A stretch of 64,000 nucleotides of DNA from CAIKMD01 sp035605975. Lineage in GTDB: Bacteria; Pseudomonadota; Alphaproteobacteria; ATCC43930; CGMCC-115725. How positions within the stretch are numbered: the first letter of the stretch is position 1; each line of letters opens with the position of its first letter. The notes under the pieces are model-generated. The model had not been told where the DNA came from and did not search any database. It was given only the letters and a program-made list of their open reading frames with translations. Below are positions 18,793-26,437 of this stretch, piece after piece. The position numbers and the translations under genes were made by a program. The stretch spans positions 1 to 64,000 of the forward strand of contig DATNGG010000142.1 of the NCBI GenBank assembly GCA_035605975.1. Direction: 5' to 3'.

Positions 18793-19953
18793 CTAGAGGC
18801 CGGTCTGTTCCATCATCGTTCCGATAACGCCATCGCTAGCGAAAAATTCCGCCGCGATCCGGCGCGCCGCCTTGGCATGGCGCGGATAGTCCCGCTTGAT
18901 GGCCGCGACCGCCGCGAGCGCACCCTCGGCATCGACATAATCGAACAGCCCCTCGCCCGCCGGGTAGAACCGGGTGAATTCCGTCGCCATGGTGACCACA
19001 GGTCGGCCCGAGGCAAGATAGCAGACGCTGCGGTCGCTGAACCAACCGCTTTTCGGCCGCACGTAAATGTCCTTGGCGACGGTGAACTCGCCGCGCGAGT
19101 TGCGGATGAAATCGCCATAAGCGTCGAGCCCCGCCGAAATCGGCCGCGGATCGGCAAGCCGCCAGCCCTTGCCGCGAACGAGGGTATCGACCTCGGCGCT
19201 CGGCGGCAGCATCGCCATGGTGAAGCATTCGCCGCTGCGCTGCGGCACATCGAGAAAGCGCAGAAAGTTCACATGCTTCGACCAGACATAGCGCTCGCCT
19301 TCGAATTCGATGTCCTTGCCCTTGTTCTCCCAGGTCGCGATGGTCGAAAAGCATGGCGGCTCGCCCGCCGCCTCGGGCCACAGATCGAGCACCACGGGCG
19401 GCCGCGTCGGCTTCCACGGCACGCCGCAGAGCGGCACGATCCAGCCGGGCCCGCCGACATTCTCGCCATAGGTGAAGAAATGCGTATGCGCGTCGAGATA
19501 GGCGCGGGCCGCGGGATCGGCCTTGGCGTATTTGATCTGCTCATAGACCGGATCGGTGTCGATCATGATGCGGCGGGGGCACGCCATGTGCTCCTCGCGC
19601 AGCCGCGTCGCGCCGCAGAGATTGATCAGCGCGTCGGCGTCTTTGAGTAGAGCAAACACCCGCTCGCGCGACAGCCCGTGATAGACGTCGTTGATCGCGT
19701 CCCAATAGGCCCAGCGCTCGCCCAGACCGAAGCGCTCCATCGCCTGTTTCAGGTAATCGACATTGTAGGTGCAATCCATCATCACGCTGTTGGCGCGCGG
19801 ATCGTAGGGATTGGCGCCGTGATTCTCGACATACCAGGCTTCGAAGCCGAGCCGCTCGAGGCCGACGAGATATTGCAGCGCCTGCCACGCAATGCCCGCC
19901 AGCGGCATTTGCGCAACGAAATGCAGCACCACGACTTTGCCGCGCTTGGCCAT
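18793..19953 (-). CDS. GT-B-type glycosyltransferase family protein
   Basis: 386 residues without membrane segments. The N-terminus KVVVLHFVAQMPLAGIAWQALQYLVGLERLG is a Rossmann-like GT-B start. The C-terminal half has CYLASGRPVVTMATEFTRFYP and GLFDYVDAEGALAAV, which match the donor-binding end of GT4/glycogen-synthase-like enzymes (small residues before PVVT and the acidic region after). Donor and acceptor cannot be told. Starts 3 nt after the greB stop, so almost certainly co-transcribed with it. Confidence 0.75.
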   Translation of the reverse strand: MAKRGKVVVLHFVAQMPLAGIAWQALQYLVGLERLGFEAWYVENHGANPYDPRANSVMMDCTYNVDYLKQAMERFGLGERWAYWDAINDVYHGLSRERVFALLKDADALINLCGATRLREEHMACPRRIMIDTDPVYEQIKYAKADPAARAYLDAHTHFFTYGENVGGPGWIVPLCGVPWKPTRPPVVLDLWPEAAGEPPCFSTIATWENKGKDIEFEGERYVWSKHVNFLRFLDVPQRSGECFTMAMLPPSAEVDTLVRGKGWRLADPRPISAGLDAYGDFIRNSRGEFTVAKDIYVRPKSGWFSDRSVCYLASGRPVVTMATEFTRFYPAGEGLFDYVDAEGALAAVAAIKRDYPRHAKAARRIAAEFFASDGVIGTMMEQTGL

Positions 19954-19956
19954 GGC

Positions 19957-20529
19957 TCAGCCGCGGCTCACCGCGGAGGCGTCGGGATAGGCGATGGCGA
20001 CCACCTCGATGGTCTCGATCCCGGCGGGCGTTTTCAGCTCGACCATGTCGCCTTCGCGCGCCTTCAAGAGCGCGCGCGCGATTGGCGAGACCCAGCTGAC
20101 GCGGCCGGCGCTCGAATCCGCCTCGTCGATGCCGACGATGGTGACGCTGCGCTCGGCGCCTTGGCCGCTCGCATAGCGCACGGTCGCGCCGAAGAACACC
20201 TGCTCGCGATTCTTCTGCTGCGCCGGATCGACCACCTCGGCGATTTCGAGCCGCTTGGTGAGAAAGCGCAAGCGGCGATCGATCTCGCGCAAGCGCTGCT
20301 TGCCGTAGATGTAATCGCCGTTCTCCGAGCGATCGCCATTGCCCGCGGCCCAGGCGACGGTCTCGACGACCTTCGGCCGCTCGATGCGCGTCAAGTGGCG
20401 CAGCTCCTCGCGCAGCCGCGCGAAGCCTTCCGGCGTGATGTAGTTCTTGGCGCCGGCCGGCAGGGCGGGCCCGCTCTCGGGCGCGTCCTCCTCGGCCGGA
20501 TCGCTTTCTCGGGTGAAGGCCTTGCTCAT
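19957..20529 (-). CDS. greB: Transcription elongation factor GreB
   Basis: 190 residues. The N-terminal coiled-coil contains 'NGDRSENGDYIYGKQRLREID' and RRLRFLTKRLE, which are GreB-type rather than GreA-type. The C-terminal FKBP-like domain includes SWVSPIARALLKAREGD. GreB restarts backtracked RNA polymerase by stimulating transcript cleavage. The protein has about 25 extra N-terminal residues (acidic, Pro/Ala-rich) compared with the usual 158-170. Unusually placed inside a glycan-biosynthesis operon: 13 nt after the FkbM gene and 3 nt before a glycosyltransferase. Confidence 0.92.
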   Translation of the reverse strand: MSKAFTRESDPAEEDAPESGPALPAGAKNYITPEGFARLREELRHLTRIERPKVVETVAWAAGNGDRSENGDYIYGKQRLREIDRRLRFLTKRLEIAEVVDPAQQKNREQVFFGATVRYASGQGAERSVTIVGIDEADSSAGRVSWVSPIARALLKAREGDMVELKTPAGIETIEVVAIAYPDASAVSRG

Positions 20530-20542
20530 CGCGGCGCCGAAT

Positions 20543-21325
20543 CTATCGGCTGAAAGCGGGCGCGTCGAGCAAGGCATAGATGTCGCCCGCCCCATCCTCG
20601 CAGGGGATTTGCCGCAATTCCGCCGCGATTTCCACGGTATTGAGCCAGCGCGAATGATGCAGGCGCATGCTCTCGCCCGGCGAACGGTTGAAGCGATAGG
20701 CACCGAGGCGCTCGAGCCGCGCGATCGCGGCGAGCGCCGGCTCGAGCGCCGCCGGAAGATATTCGAGCGACAGCGCCGGCAGAGGCTGCGACAAGCCCTC
20801 GAGCACGGCGTCCTCGTAACCCTCGACATCGATTTTGCAGAAGGCGGGCAGGCCATGCGCCGCGATCAGCGCATCGAGCGTCATCACCTCGACCGTGGCG
20901 CGCTCGCGCCAGCGTGCGCTACGGAACCCGCGGCTCGCGCCGGCCTTGCGGATGAAATCATGCGACAGGGTGGCGATGGTGGGATTCATCGGATCGATCG
21001 CGAGCTCGCCGTGGCCGAGCGCCGCGCCGAGGGCCGCCGCGACCAACGCGACGCCGGGATCGCGGCCGAAGCGGCGCGCGAGCCGCGTCAGCAGTAGCGG
21101 CTGAGGCTCGACCGCGATGACGCGTGCGCCGAGCCTGCGGAAGGTCGCCGTCCGGTCGCCGAGATGCGCGCCGATGTCGAAGCACAGATCCCCCGCTGCG
21201 ACAAATCGCCGGTAGAAGGCGTGCGCGCGCCGAAGTTTCGGCACATTGGCGCGATAGATGAGAGAGGAGCGCGCGAGCCCATAGGTTCTGCGCAAGGCCG
21301 AGAGGAGGGCAACACCATCTTCCAT
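20543..21325 (-). CDS. FkbM family methyltransferase
   Basis: 260 residues. SAM-binding motif CFDIGAHLGDRTATFRRLGARVIAVEPQP, then the FkbM-specific VMTLDALIAAHGLPAFCKIDVEGYE. FkbM-type enzymes O-methylate sugars and natural products. First gene of the minus-strand glycan operon, so a sugar methylation role is inferred. A short 90-nt AT-richer spacer separates it from the divergent TerB-like gene and should hold both promoters. Confidence 0.9.
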   Translation of the reverse strand: MEDGVALLSALRRTYGLARSSLIYRANVPKLRRAHAFYRRFVAAGDLCFDIGAHLGDRTATFRRLGARVIAVEPQPLLLTRLARRFGRDPGVALVAAALGAALGHGELAIDPMNPTIATLSHDFIRKAGASRGFRSARWRERATVEVMTLDALIAAHGLPAFCKIDVEGYEDAVLEGLSQPLPALSLEYLPAALEPALAAIARLERLGAYRFNRSPGESMRLHHSRWLNTVEIAAELRQIPCEDGAGDIYALLDAPAFSR

Positions 21326-21430
21326 CCGGCAAGACTAGGCGGAAAGCGCACGGCGCGGCAGCACGAATATGCCAAAAATCCATATTCTGCACAGGGTTGA
21401 ACGCATAAAAGGCGCATGCTAGGCAGGGCC

Positions 21431-21895
21431 ATGATTGATCGCCTGTTCGAGTGGCTGAAAGAGGGGGGTCAGGATCTTTCGCGGGGACAAGACGAGCTGC
21501 AGCTCGCCGTTGCCGCCTTGCTGCTCGAGGCGGCCGTCGTGGTCGACAACCGGTTCGACGAGACGGAGCGCAACGCTATCCTGCGTATTTTGGAGCGCCG
21601 CTTCGGATTGGCGGCGGCCGATGCGGAGGCTGTGCTCGCGACCGCGAAAGCTCGCGTCGAGAATTCGGCGCAGCTCTTCCGCTTCACCAGCACGATCAAT
21701 GACCGGCTGCCGCGCGAGCGCCGGGTCGAGGTGATCGAGATGCTGTGGCAGGTGGCCTATGCCGACCGTGTGCTCGATCCGCTCGAAGACAGCCTCTTGC
21801 GACGGGTAGCGGGTCTGATCGATGTGTCGGATCGCGACCGGGGCGATGCCAAGCTGCGCGTGATGCGCCAGTTGGGCCTCGCTCAACCGGAATGA
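21431..21895 (+). CDS. TerB-family tellurite-resistance-like protein
   Basis: 154 residues (159 if the Met at 21416 is used), all-alpha. The TerB/DjlA N-terminal-type fold is visible as LAVAALLLEAAVVVDNRFDETERNAILRILE and, in the second half, 'EMLWQVAYADRVLDPLEDSLLRRVAGLI'. The paired acidic positions in DNRFDETE and ADRVLDPLE are the putative metal sites of the family. No ter operon partners are nearby, so resistance cannot be inferred. Upstream of fdxA by 27 nt. Confidence 0.85.
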   Translation: MIDRLFEWLKEGGQDLSRGQDELQLAVAALLLEAAVVVDNRFDETERNAILRILERRFGLAAADAEAVLATAKARVENSAQLFRFTSTINDRLPRERRVEVIEMLWQVAYADRVLDPLEDSLLRRVAGLIDVSDRDRGDAKLRVMRQLGLAQPE

Positions 21896-21922
21896 TGCTT
21901 TGCCAACTCAGAGTGATGCGCC

Positions 21923-22258
21923 ATGACCTATGTCGTTAATGAAGCCTGCATCAAGTGCAAATACATGGACTGCGTGGAGGTCTGCCCCGTCGATTGCTTC
22001 TACGAGGGCGAGAACATGCTGGTGATCCATCCCGACGAATGCATCGATTGCGGGGTTTGCGAGCCCGAATGCCCGGCCGAGGCGATCGTCCCGGACAGCG
22101 AGCCCGCCGCCGAGAAATGGGTCGAGATCAACCGCCAATACGCCTCGACCTGGCCGAACATCACCCGCAAGGGCCCGCCGCCCGAAGATGCGGATGCCTG
22201 GAAGGGCGTTCCCGATAAGTTCGAAAAAGAGTTCAACCCGAACCCCGCCAAGCGCTGA
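21923..22258 (+). CDS. fdxA: Ferredoxin FdxA, 7Fe-8S type
   Basis: 111 residues. N-terminal cluster motifs 'CIKCKYMDCVEVCPVDCFY' and CIDCGVCEPECPAEAI give one [3Fe-4S] and one [4Fe-4S] cluster. The C-terminal extension WVEINRQYASTWPNITRKGP is diagnostic of alphaproteobacterial FdxA. Electron carrier in the cytosol; partners unknown. Placed directly before carD, the usual alphaproteobacterial neighbour. Confidence 0.97.
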   Translation: MTYVVNEACIKCKYMDCVEVCPVDCFYEGENMLVIHPDECIDCGVCEPECPAEAIVPDSEPAAEKWVEINRQYASTWPNITRKGPPPEDADAWKGVPDKFEKEFNPNPAKR

Positions 22259-22334
22259 AACCTCGCAAAAACAGGGTAAAAAAACCCAGGCAAAAGAGAG
22301 GGTTGCGACCGCCGCATGGCTCCCGCTCTGGTAT

Positions 22335-22363
22335 TTGCGGCCATTTTGTGCTAATTGTAACAA
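22335..22363 (+). promoter_or_regulatory. Possible sigma-70-type promoter for carD
   Basis: TTGCGG (22335-22340), a 17-nt spacer, then TAACAA (22358-22363) lie in the AT-richest part of the 233-nt gap between fdxA and carD. It would give a leader of about 120 nt, GC-rich, with the carD ribosome-binding site GGAGGAAG next to its ATG. Assigned by pattern only. Confidence 0.3.
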
Positions 22364-22491
22364 ACGGTACGCAGACCGCGTGCCGGTCCCGGTGACATGG
22401 GTCCGGGTGAGTCAGCCGGTCGGGGGCGAAGGGAATCGCGCTTGGCCGGAATGCGGTCCCGTGTGCCTCATGGTCCCCGGCGGAGGAAGTC

Positions 22492-23019
22492 ATGGCGGCT
22501 ATTGCGAAAGAAGACAAGCGCGTGGCGGAGAAGCTCGGCTTCGGCTCGGGCGATCTGGTCGTCTACCCGACCCACGGGGTGGGCAAGATCATGGCGGTCG
22601 AAAATCAGGAGATCGCCGGCTACTCGCTAAGCGTCTTTGTCGTCCATTTCGACAAGGATCGGATGACCTTGCGGGTCCCCGTGGCGAAGGCGAAGAATTC
22701 CGGCCTGCGCAGGCTCTCGACCCGCAAGGAGATGGAATCGGCGCTATCGAAGCTCAAAGGCCGCTCGCGCGCCAAGCGCACCATGTGGAGCCGGCGCGCG
22801 CAGGAATACGAGGCCAAGATCAATTCCGGCGATCCGGCCTCGATCGCCGAGGTGGTGCGCGACCTCTATCGCAATGGCGGCCAGCCCGAGCAATCCTATA
22901 GCGAGCGCCAGATTTACCAGGCGGCGCTCGATCGGCTGGTGCGCGAATTCGCGGCGGTCGAAAAGATCGACGAAGATACGGCGATCCGCCGCGTCGAGCA
23001 GATGCTGAGCGCGGCGTGA
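22492..23019 (+). CDS. carD: CarD family transcriptional regulator
   Basis: 175 residues. The N-terminal Tudor-like RNAP-interacting domain has GDLVVYPTHGVGKIMAVENQEIAG and a basic helical C-terminal domain (RSRAKRTMWSRRAQEYEAKINSGD). CarD binds the RNA polymerase beta subunit and stabilises the open complex at many promoters; alphaproteobacterial members are essential or stress-related. A strong ribosome-binding site GGAGGAAG precedes the ATG. Fourth member of the helicase/S4/fdxA/carD set. Confidence 0.96.
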   Translation: MAAIAKEDKRVAEKLGFGSGDLVVYPTHGVGKIMAVENQEIAGYSLSVFVVHFDKDRMTLRVPVAKAKNSGLRRLSTRKEMESALSKLKGRSRAKRTMWSRRAQEYEAKINSGDPASIAEVVRDLYRNGGQPEQSYSERQIYQAALDRLVREFAAVEKIDEDTAIRRVEQMLSAA

Positions 23020-23064
23020 CGGCGGCCTGCGCGCGGGCGGCGTTGCGCCGTCGTTAGTCCCCCC

Positions 23065-23880
23065 GTGGCTTCGACTCCGCCCTGCGATGCGGACATCTAT
23101 GCCCGCTTCCTGCGCCCAAAGCGGGTCTGGGCGGTGGCCTCGATTCATGGCGAGGCCGAGCGGCTCATCGCGCTTCATGCGCGGCTGGCGCAACATCTCG
23201 ATCCCGGCGACCGGCTGGTCTATCTCGGCAACTATCTCGGCGCCGGAACCGGCTCGGCGGCGACGCTCGACGCCCTGATCCGGTTTCGCCGCCTTTTCCT
23301 CGCGCGCCGCAACGCCTTTCTCGGCGACATCGCCTTTCTGCGCGGCGCCCAGGAGGAGATGTGGCAAAAGCTGTTGGAGCTGCAATTCGCGCCCAATCCG
23401 CGCGAGGTCCTGCCCTGGATGCTCGATCACGGGGTCGATAAGACGCTCCAATCCTATGGCATCGATGCGCGCACCGGGCTTGCGGCCTGCCGCGAGGGGG
23501 TGGTCGCCATCACCCGCTGGACCGCGGCCTTGCGCAATGCGATCGATGCGCGGCCGGGCCACCGGCCCTTTCTCAACCAGCTGCGCCGCGCCGCCTTGAC
23601 CGAAGATGGTGCGCTGCTGTTCGTCCATGCCGCCATCGATCCGAACCGCCCGCTCGACCTCCAAGGCGACCGGTTCTGGTGGGGCGATCGCGACATCCTC
23701 GATCTCGCCGAGCCCTTTGCCGGGTTCCGGCGGGTGCTCCGCGGCTTCGATCGCGCGCATCGCGGCATCGTCGAAGCGCGTTATGCCGCCTCGATCGATG
23801 GCGGCGCCGGCTTCGGCGGCACGCTGATGGCGGCTTGCGTGCTGCCCGACGGGGCCATCGTCGAGTGTATCGAGGCCTGA
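23065..23880 (+). CDS. Metallophosphoesterase-like protein with degenerate metal sites
   Basis: 271 residues from a GTG. The order of motifs matches bacterial PPP-type phosphatases, but metal ligands are changed: canonical GDxHG reads Ala25-Ser26-Ile-His28-Gly; GDYVDRG reads GNYLGAG (Asn56); GNHE reads GAQE (94-97). The later FVHAAIDP keeps its His. The fold is probably retained, while hydrolysis is doubtful. Follows carD by 45 nt and overlaps the nuclease-like gene by 16 nt, so the two may work together. Role unknown. Confidence 0.7.
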   Translation: MASTPPCDADIYARFLRPKRVWAVASIHGEAERLIALHARLAQHLDPGDRLVYLGNYLGAGTGSAATLDALIRFRRLFLARRNAFLGDIAFLRGAQEEMWQKLLELQFAPNPREVLPWMLDHGVDKTLQSYGIDARTGLAACREGVVAITRWTAALRNAIDARPGHRPFLNQLRRAALTEDGALLFVHAAIDPNRPLDLQGDRFWWGDRDILDLAEPFAGFRRVLRGFDRAHRGIVEARYAASIDGGAGFGGTLMAACVLPDGAIVECIEA

Positions 23881-24659
23881 CCGCGCCGCTGGCGGCGCTC
23901 GCGCTGTTCCTCCCGGGCCTTCCGGTGGCCGCCGCGCCGCTCCCCGACTTCCCGCCGGCCGGCACCGCCCAAGTCAAAACCGTCGAAGCGGATGCGACCC
24001 TCGAGCTTGCCGATGGGCGAAGATTGCGCCTCGCCGGGATCGACCTGCCGGCGCATGGCGCGCTCGCGCGTCAAGCGCGCGACGCGCTCAGCGATCTCGT
24101 GCTCGGCAAGCCCATCGTGCTGCGGCTTGGCGGCGCGGCGCGCGACCGGCAAGGCCGCGTGCTGGCCCAGGCTTTCATCGGCACGCTGTGGATCGAGGGC
24201 GAATTGCTGCGCCGCGGCTTCGCCCTGGTGCACAGCACCGCCGATCTGCGGCTGGGCGTGCCGGCGATGCTGCGGATCGAGCGCCAGGCGCGGCGCTATC
24301 GCCGCGGGCTTTGGGCCGATCCCGGCTTCGCGATCATCGATGCGGGCGATGCGGCGAAAGCCGCCGGTACGTTTCGCCTCGTCTCCGGGCAGGTCGCCAC
24401 GGCGGCGAAGACCAGCCGCGGCATTCTCTTGCGCTTCGGCCCCGAGGGGTCGCGCGCGCTGACGGCGCTGATCGATGCGCGGGCGTTGCAGCTGTGCCGC
24501 GAGGCGGGACTCGATCCGCTGGCGCTGCCGGGCAAGCGCCTCCTCATTCGCGGCTTCATCGACGGCACGCGGCAGCCGCTGATGGCGATCACCCACCCGG
24601 AGCAGATTGAGCTCCTTCGCGGCAAGAAAAAGGCCCCGGCGAAGCCGCCGGGGCCGTGA
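23865..24659 (+). CDS. Secreted thermonuclease-like (SNase-fold) protein
   Basis: 264 residues from a GTG that overlaps the preceding stop by 16 nt. The N-terminus (LTAPLAALALFLPGLPVAAA) is a signal peptide. The SNase OB-fold is seen in LADGRRLRLAGIDLPAHGALARQARDAL and DRQGRVLAQAF. The Asp of GIDxPx (Asp60) and the Arg of DRQGR remain, but the general-base Glu of 'DxPE' is Ala63. The C-terminal half continues in an OB-like manner (GTFRLVSGQVATAAKTSRG). Possibly a non-catalytic nucleic-acid-binding envelope protein. Confidence 0.72.
   Translation: MYRGLTAPLAALALFLPGLPVAAAPLPDFPPAGTAQVKTVEADATLELADGRRLRLAGIDLPAHGALARQARDALSDLVLGKPIVLRLGGAARDRQGRVLAQAFIGTLWIEGELLRRGFALVHSTADLRLGVPAMLRIERQARRYRRGLWADPGFAIIDAGDAAKAAGTFRLVSGQVATAAKTSRGILLRFGPEGSRALTALIDARALQLCREAGLDPLALPGKRLLIRGFIDGTRQPLMAITHPEQIELLRGKKKAPAKPPGP
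24632..24655 (-). terminator. Intrinsic terminator for the MHS transporter gene
   Basis: GGCCCCGGCG (24632-24641) and CGCCGGGGCC (24646-24655) form a perfect 10-bp stem with a 4-nt loop. On the minus strand it is followed by TTTTTCTTG. It lies 30 nt beyond the transporter stop codon but inside the last codons of the convergent nuclease-like gene, whose Pro/Gly/Lys-rich tail it encodes. Confidence 0.85.
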
Positions 24660-24685
24660 GGCTTGAGACGCCGGTGGCGGTGCCG

Positions 24686-26059
24686 TCAGGCTTGACCGGA
24701 CGCGGCTGGCGGCTGCCCGCCGACCTCGTCCCAGATGCGTTTCAGATAGGTCTGCCGGAAGCCGAAGAAGCCGACCACCACGCCGATCGCGGCGATGCCG
24801 ATCGGGTAATAGAGCCCGACGAGGTGGATGTTGGGGTAAGCCGCCGCCAGCGATGCCCCCATCAGCGGCACCACGCCGCCGAAGACGCCGTTGCCGATGT
24901 GATAGGGCATCGACATCGAGCTGTAGCGGATGCGCGCCGGGAAAATCTCGACCAGGAAGGCGGCGATCGGCCCATACACCATGGTGACGAGGATCACCAT
25001 GTAGAACACCAGCAGGCAGAGGATCGTCGGGTTGTCCTTATAGGTCGTGAAGGCGGTGAAGACCGGAATGTAAGTCAGCACCGCCAGCAGGAACCCGGCG
25101 ATCATGATCGGCCGCCGCCCGATGCGATCGCTCAGCCAGCCGAAGAAGACGAAGAACGGCGCGCCGAACAGCAGGGCGATCATGAGGATCAGATAGACCT
25201 CGACATAGGGCAGCTTCAGCGTCGCCGACATATAGGTCAGCGCATAGAACTGGCCCGTATACCAGACGACGCCTTCGGGGGCGGTTGCGCCGAAGAGCGC
25301 CAGCGCCATCAAGCCCCAATTGCGCCCGCTGCTATAGGTCTCGAGGGCGGGATTGGCCGAGGTCTTGCCCTGCGCCTTGAGCCGGGCGTAGATCGGCGAT
25401 TCCTCGAGCTTCAGCCGGATATAGCCCGAGAGCAGGACCAGCACGGCCGAGAGCAGGAACGGCCAGCGCCAGCCATAAGCGGTGAAGGCCGCGTCGCCCA
25501 AGCCCAAACGGAAGGCGAGGATGACGACGAGGGCGATGACGATGCCCATGGTCGCCGTGGTTTGGATCCAGCTCGTATAAAGGCCGCGCTTACCATCGGG
25601 CGCGTGCTCGGCGATATAGGTCGCCGCCCCGCCATATTCGCCGCCGAGCGCGAGGCCCTGCACGACGCGGCAGGTGACCAGAAGGACCGGCGCCAGCGTG
25701 CCGATGGTCTCGTAGGTCGGCAGGCACCCGACCAGGAAGGTCGCGACGCCCATCAGGCCGAGGGTGAGCATGAACGTGAATTTCCGGCCGACGAGATCGC
25801 CGAGATGCCCGAAAAGCAGCGCGCCGAAGGGGCGCACCACGAACCCGGTCCAGAACACCGCGAGGCTCAAGATGAAGGAGATTGTCGGCGAGATGCTCGG
25901 CGAGAAGAAATGCGTGCCAAAGAACCCGGCGAGCACGCCGTAGAGATAGAAATCGTACCATTCGATGAGGGTGCCGGCCGAGGAGGCGGCGATGATGAAA
26001 CTCAGGGATTGCTTGGAGGCTGGGCTCGCGCGGCCCAAGGCAGGCGCTGAAACCGACAT
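24686..26059 (-). CDS. MHS-family MFS transporter (metabolite:H+ symporter)
   Basis: 457 residues, 12 predicted helices. The MHS-type start SSAGTLIEWYDFYLYG, the loop 2-3 motif GHLGDLVGRK, GGEYGGAATYIAEHAP and the second half's GWLSDRIGRRPIM are all present. MHS carriers move organic acids or osmolytes (citrate, alpha-ketoglutarate, proline/betaine, shikimate); the substrate cannot be told. Monocistronic, with its terminator in the neighbour's 3' end. The 262 nt between this gene and the tRNA show nothing recognisable. Confidence 0.93.
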   Translation of the reverse strand: MSVSAPALGRASPASKQSLSFIIAASSAGTLIEWYDFYLYGVLAGFFGTHFFSPSISPTISFILSLAVFWTGFVVRPFGALLFGHLGDLVGRKFTFMLTLGLMGVATFLVGCLPTYETIGTLAPVLLVTCRVVQGLALGGEYGGAATYIAEHAPDGKRGLYTSWIQTTATMGIVIALVVILAFRLGLGDAAFTAYGWRWPFLLSAVLVLLSGYIRLKLEESPIYARLKAQGKTSANPALETYSSGRNWGLMALALFGATAPEGVVWYTGQFYALTYMSATLKLPYVEVYLILMIALLFGAPFFVFFGWLSDRIGRRPIMIAGFLLAVLTYIPVFTAFTTYKDNPTILCLLVFYMVILVTMVYGPIAAFLVEIFPARIRYSSMSMPYHIGNGVFGGVVPLMGASLAAAYPNIHLVGLYYPIGIAAIGVVVGFFGFRQTYLKRIWDEVGGQPPAASGQA

Positions 26060-26321
26060 GAACGTTTCTCCCGGGAGAGTTGCGCGCTAGATATTCTTCT
26101 CCGCCCGAGGCTGAGCTGGGCGGAATTATTACAAACAGTTTAGCTTGGCCGGCAAACCCCCGCAACGAAGGCGTGAAACGGCCGCTGTGAAAAGCGGCGC
26201 GCCGACGAGGGGGCCGCCCAAGCCGTGCCTCCCGCCGGCCGGCGCGAAGCGCCGAGTCGCCGCCCCGAGCCGAGCCCAAGCTGGCCGGTTGCCGGCATCG
26301 CTTGCTATAAGCAGGAACCGC

Positions 26322-26398
26322 GTCCCCGTAGCTCAGCCGGATAGAGCAACAGTTTCCTAAACTGTGGGTCGGGTGTTCGAGTCACCCCGGGGACGCCA
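26322..26398 (+). tRNA. tRNA-Arg (anticodon CCT)
   Basis: Full cloverleaf: acceptor stem GTCCCCG/CGGGGAC, D arm GCTC...GAGC, anticodon arm ACAGT-TTCCTAA-ACTGT with anticodon CCT (reads AGG), T arm GGGTG-TTCGAGT-CACCC, discriminator G and encoded CCA. tRNA genes often serve as integration sites, but no integrase or duplicated 3' end is seen nearby. Confidence 0.97.
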
Positions 26399-26437
26399 AT
26401 ATCTCGAAGACAAGGCTCCTAACTCCGCCATCGCCGC

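Noticed and set aside
26322..26437. tRNA-Arg as a genomic-island attachment site
   Set aside because: No integrase or recombinase nearby and no repeat of the tRNA 3' end seen within the window.
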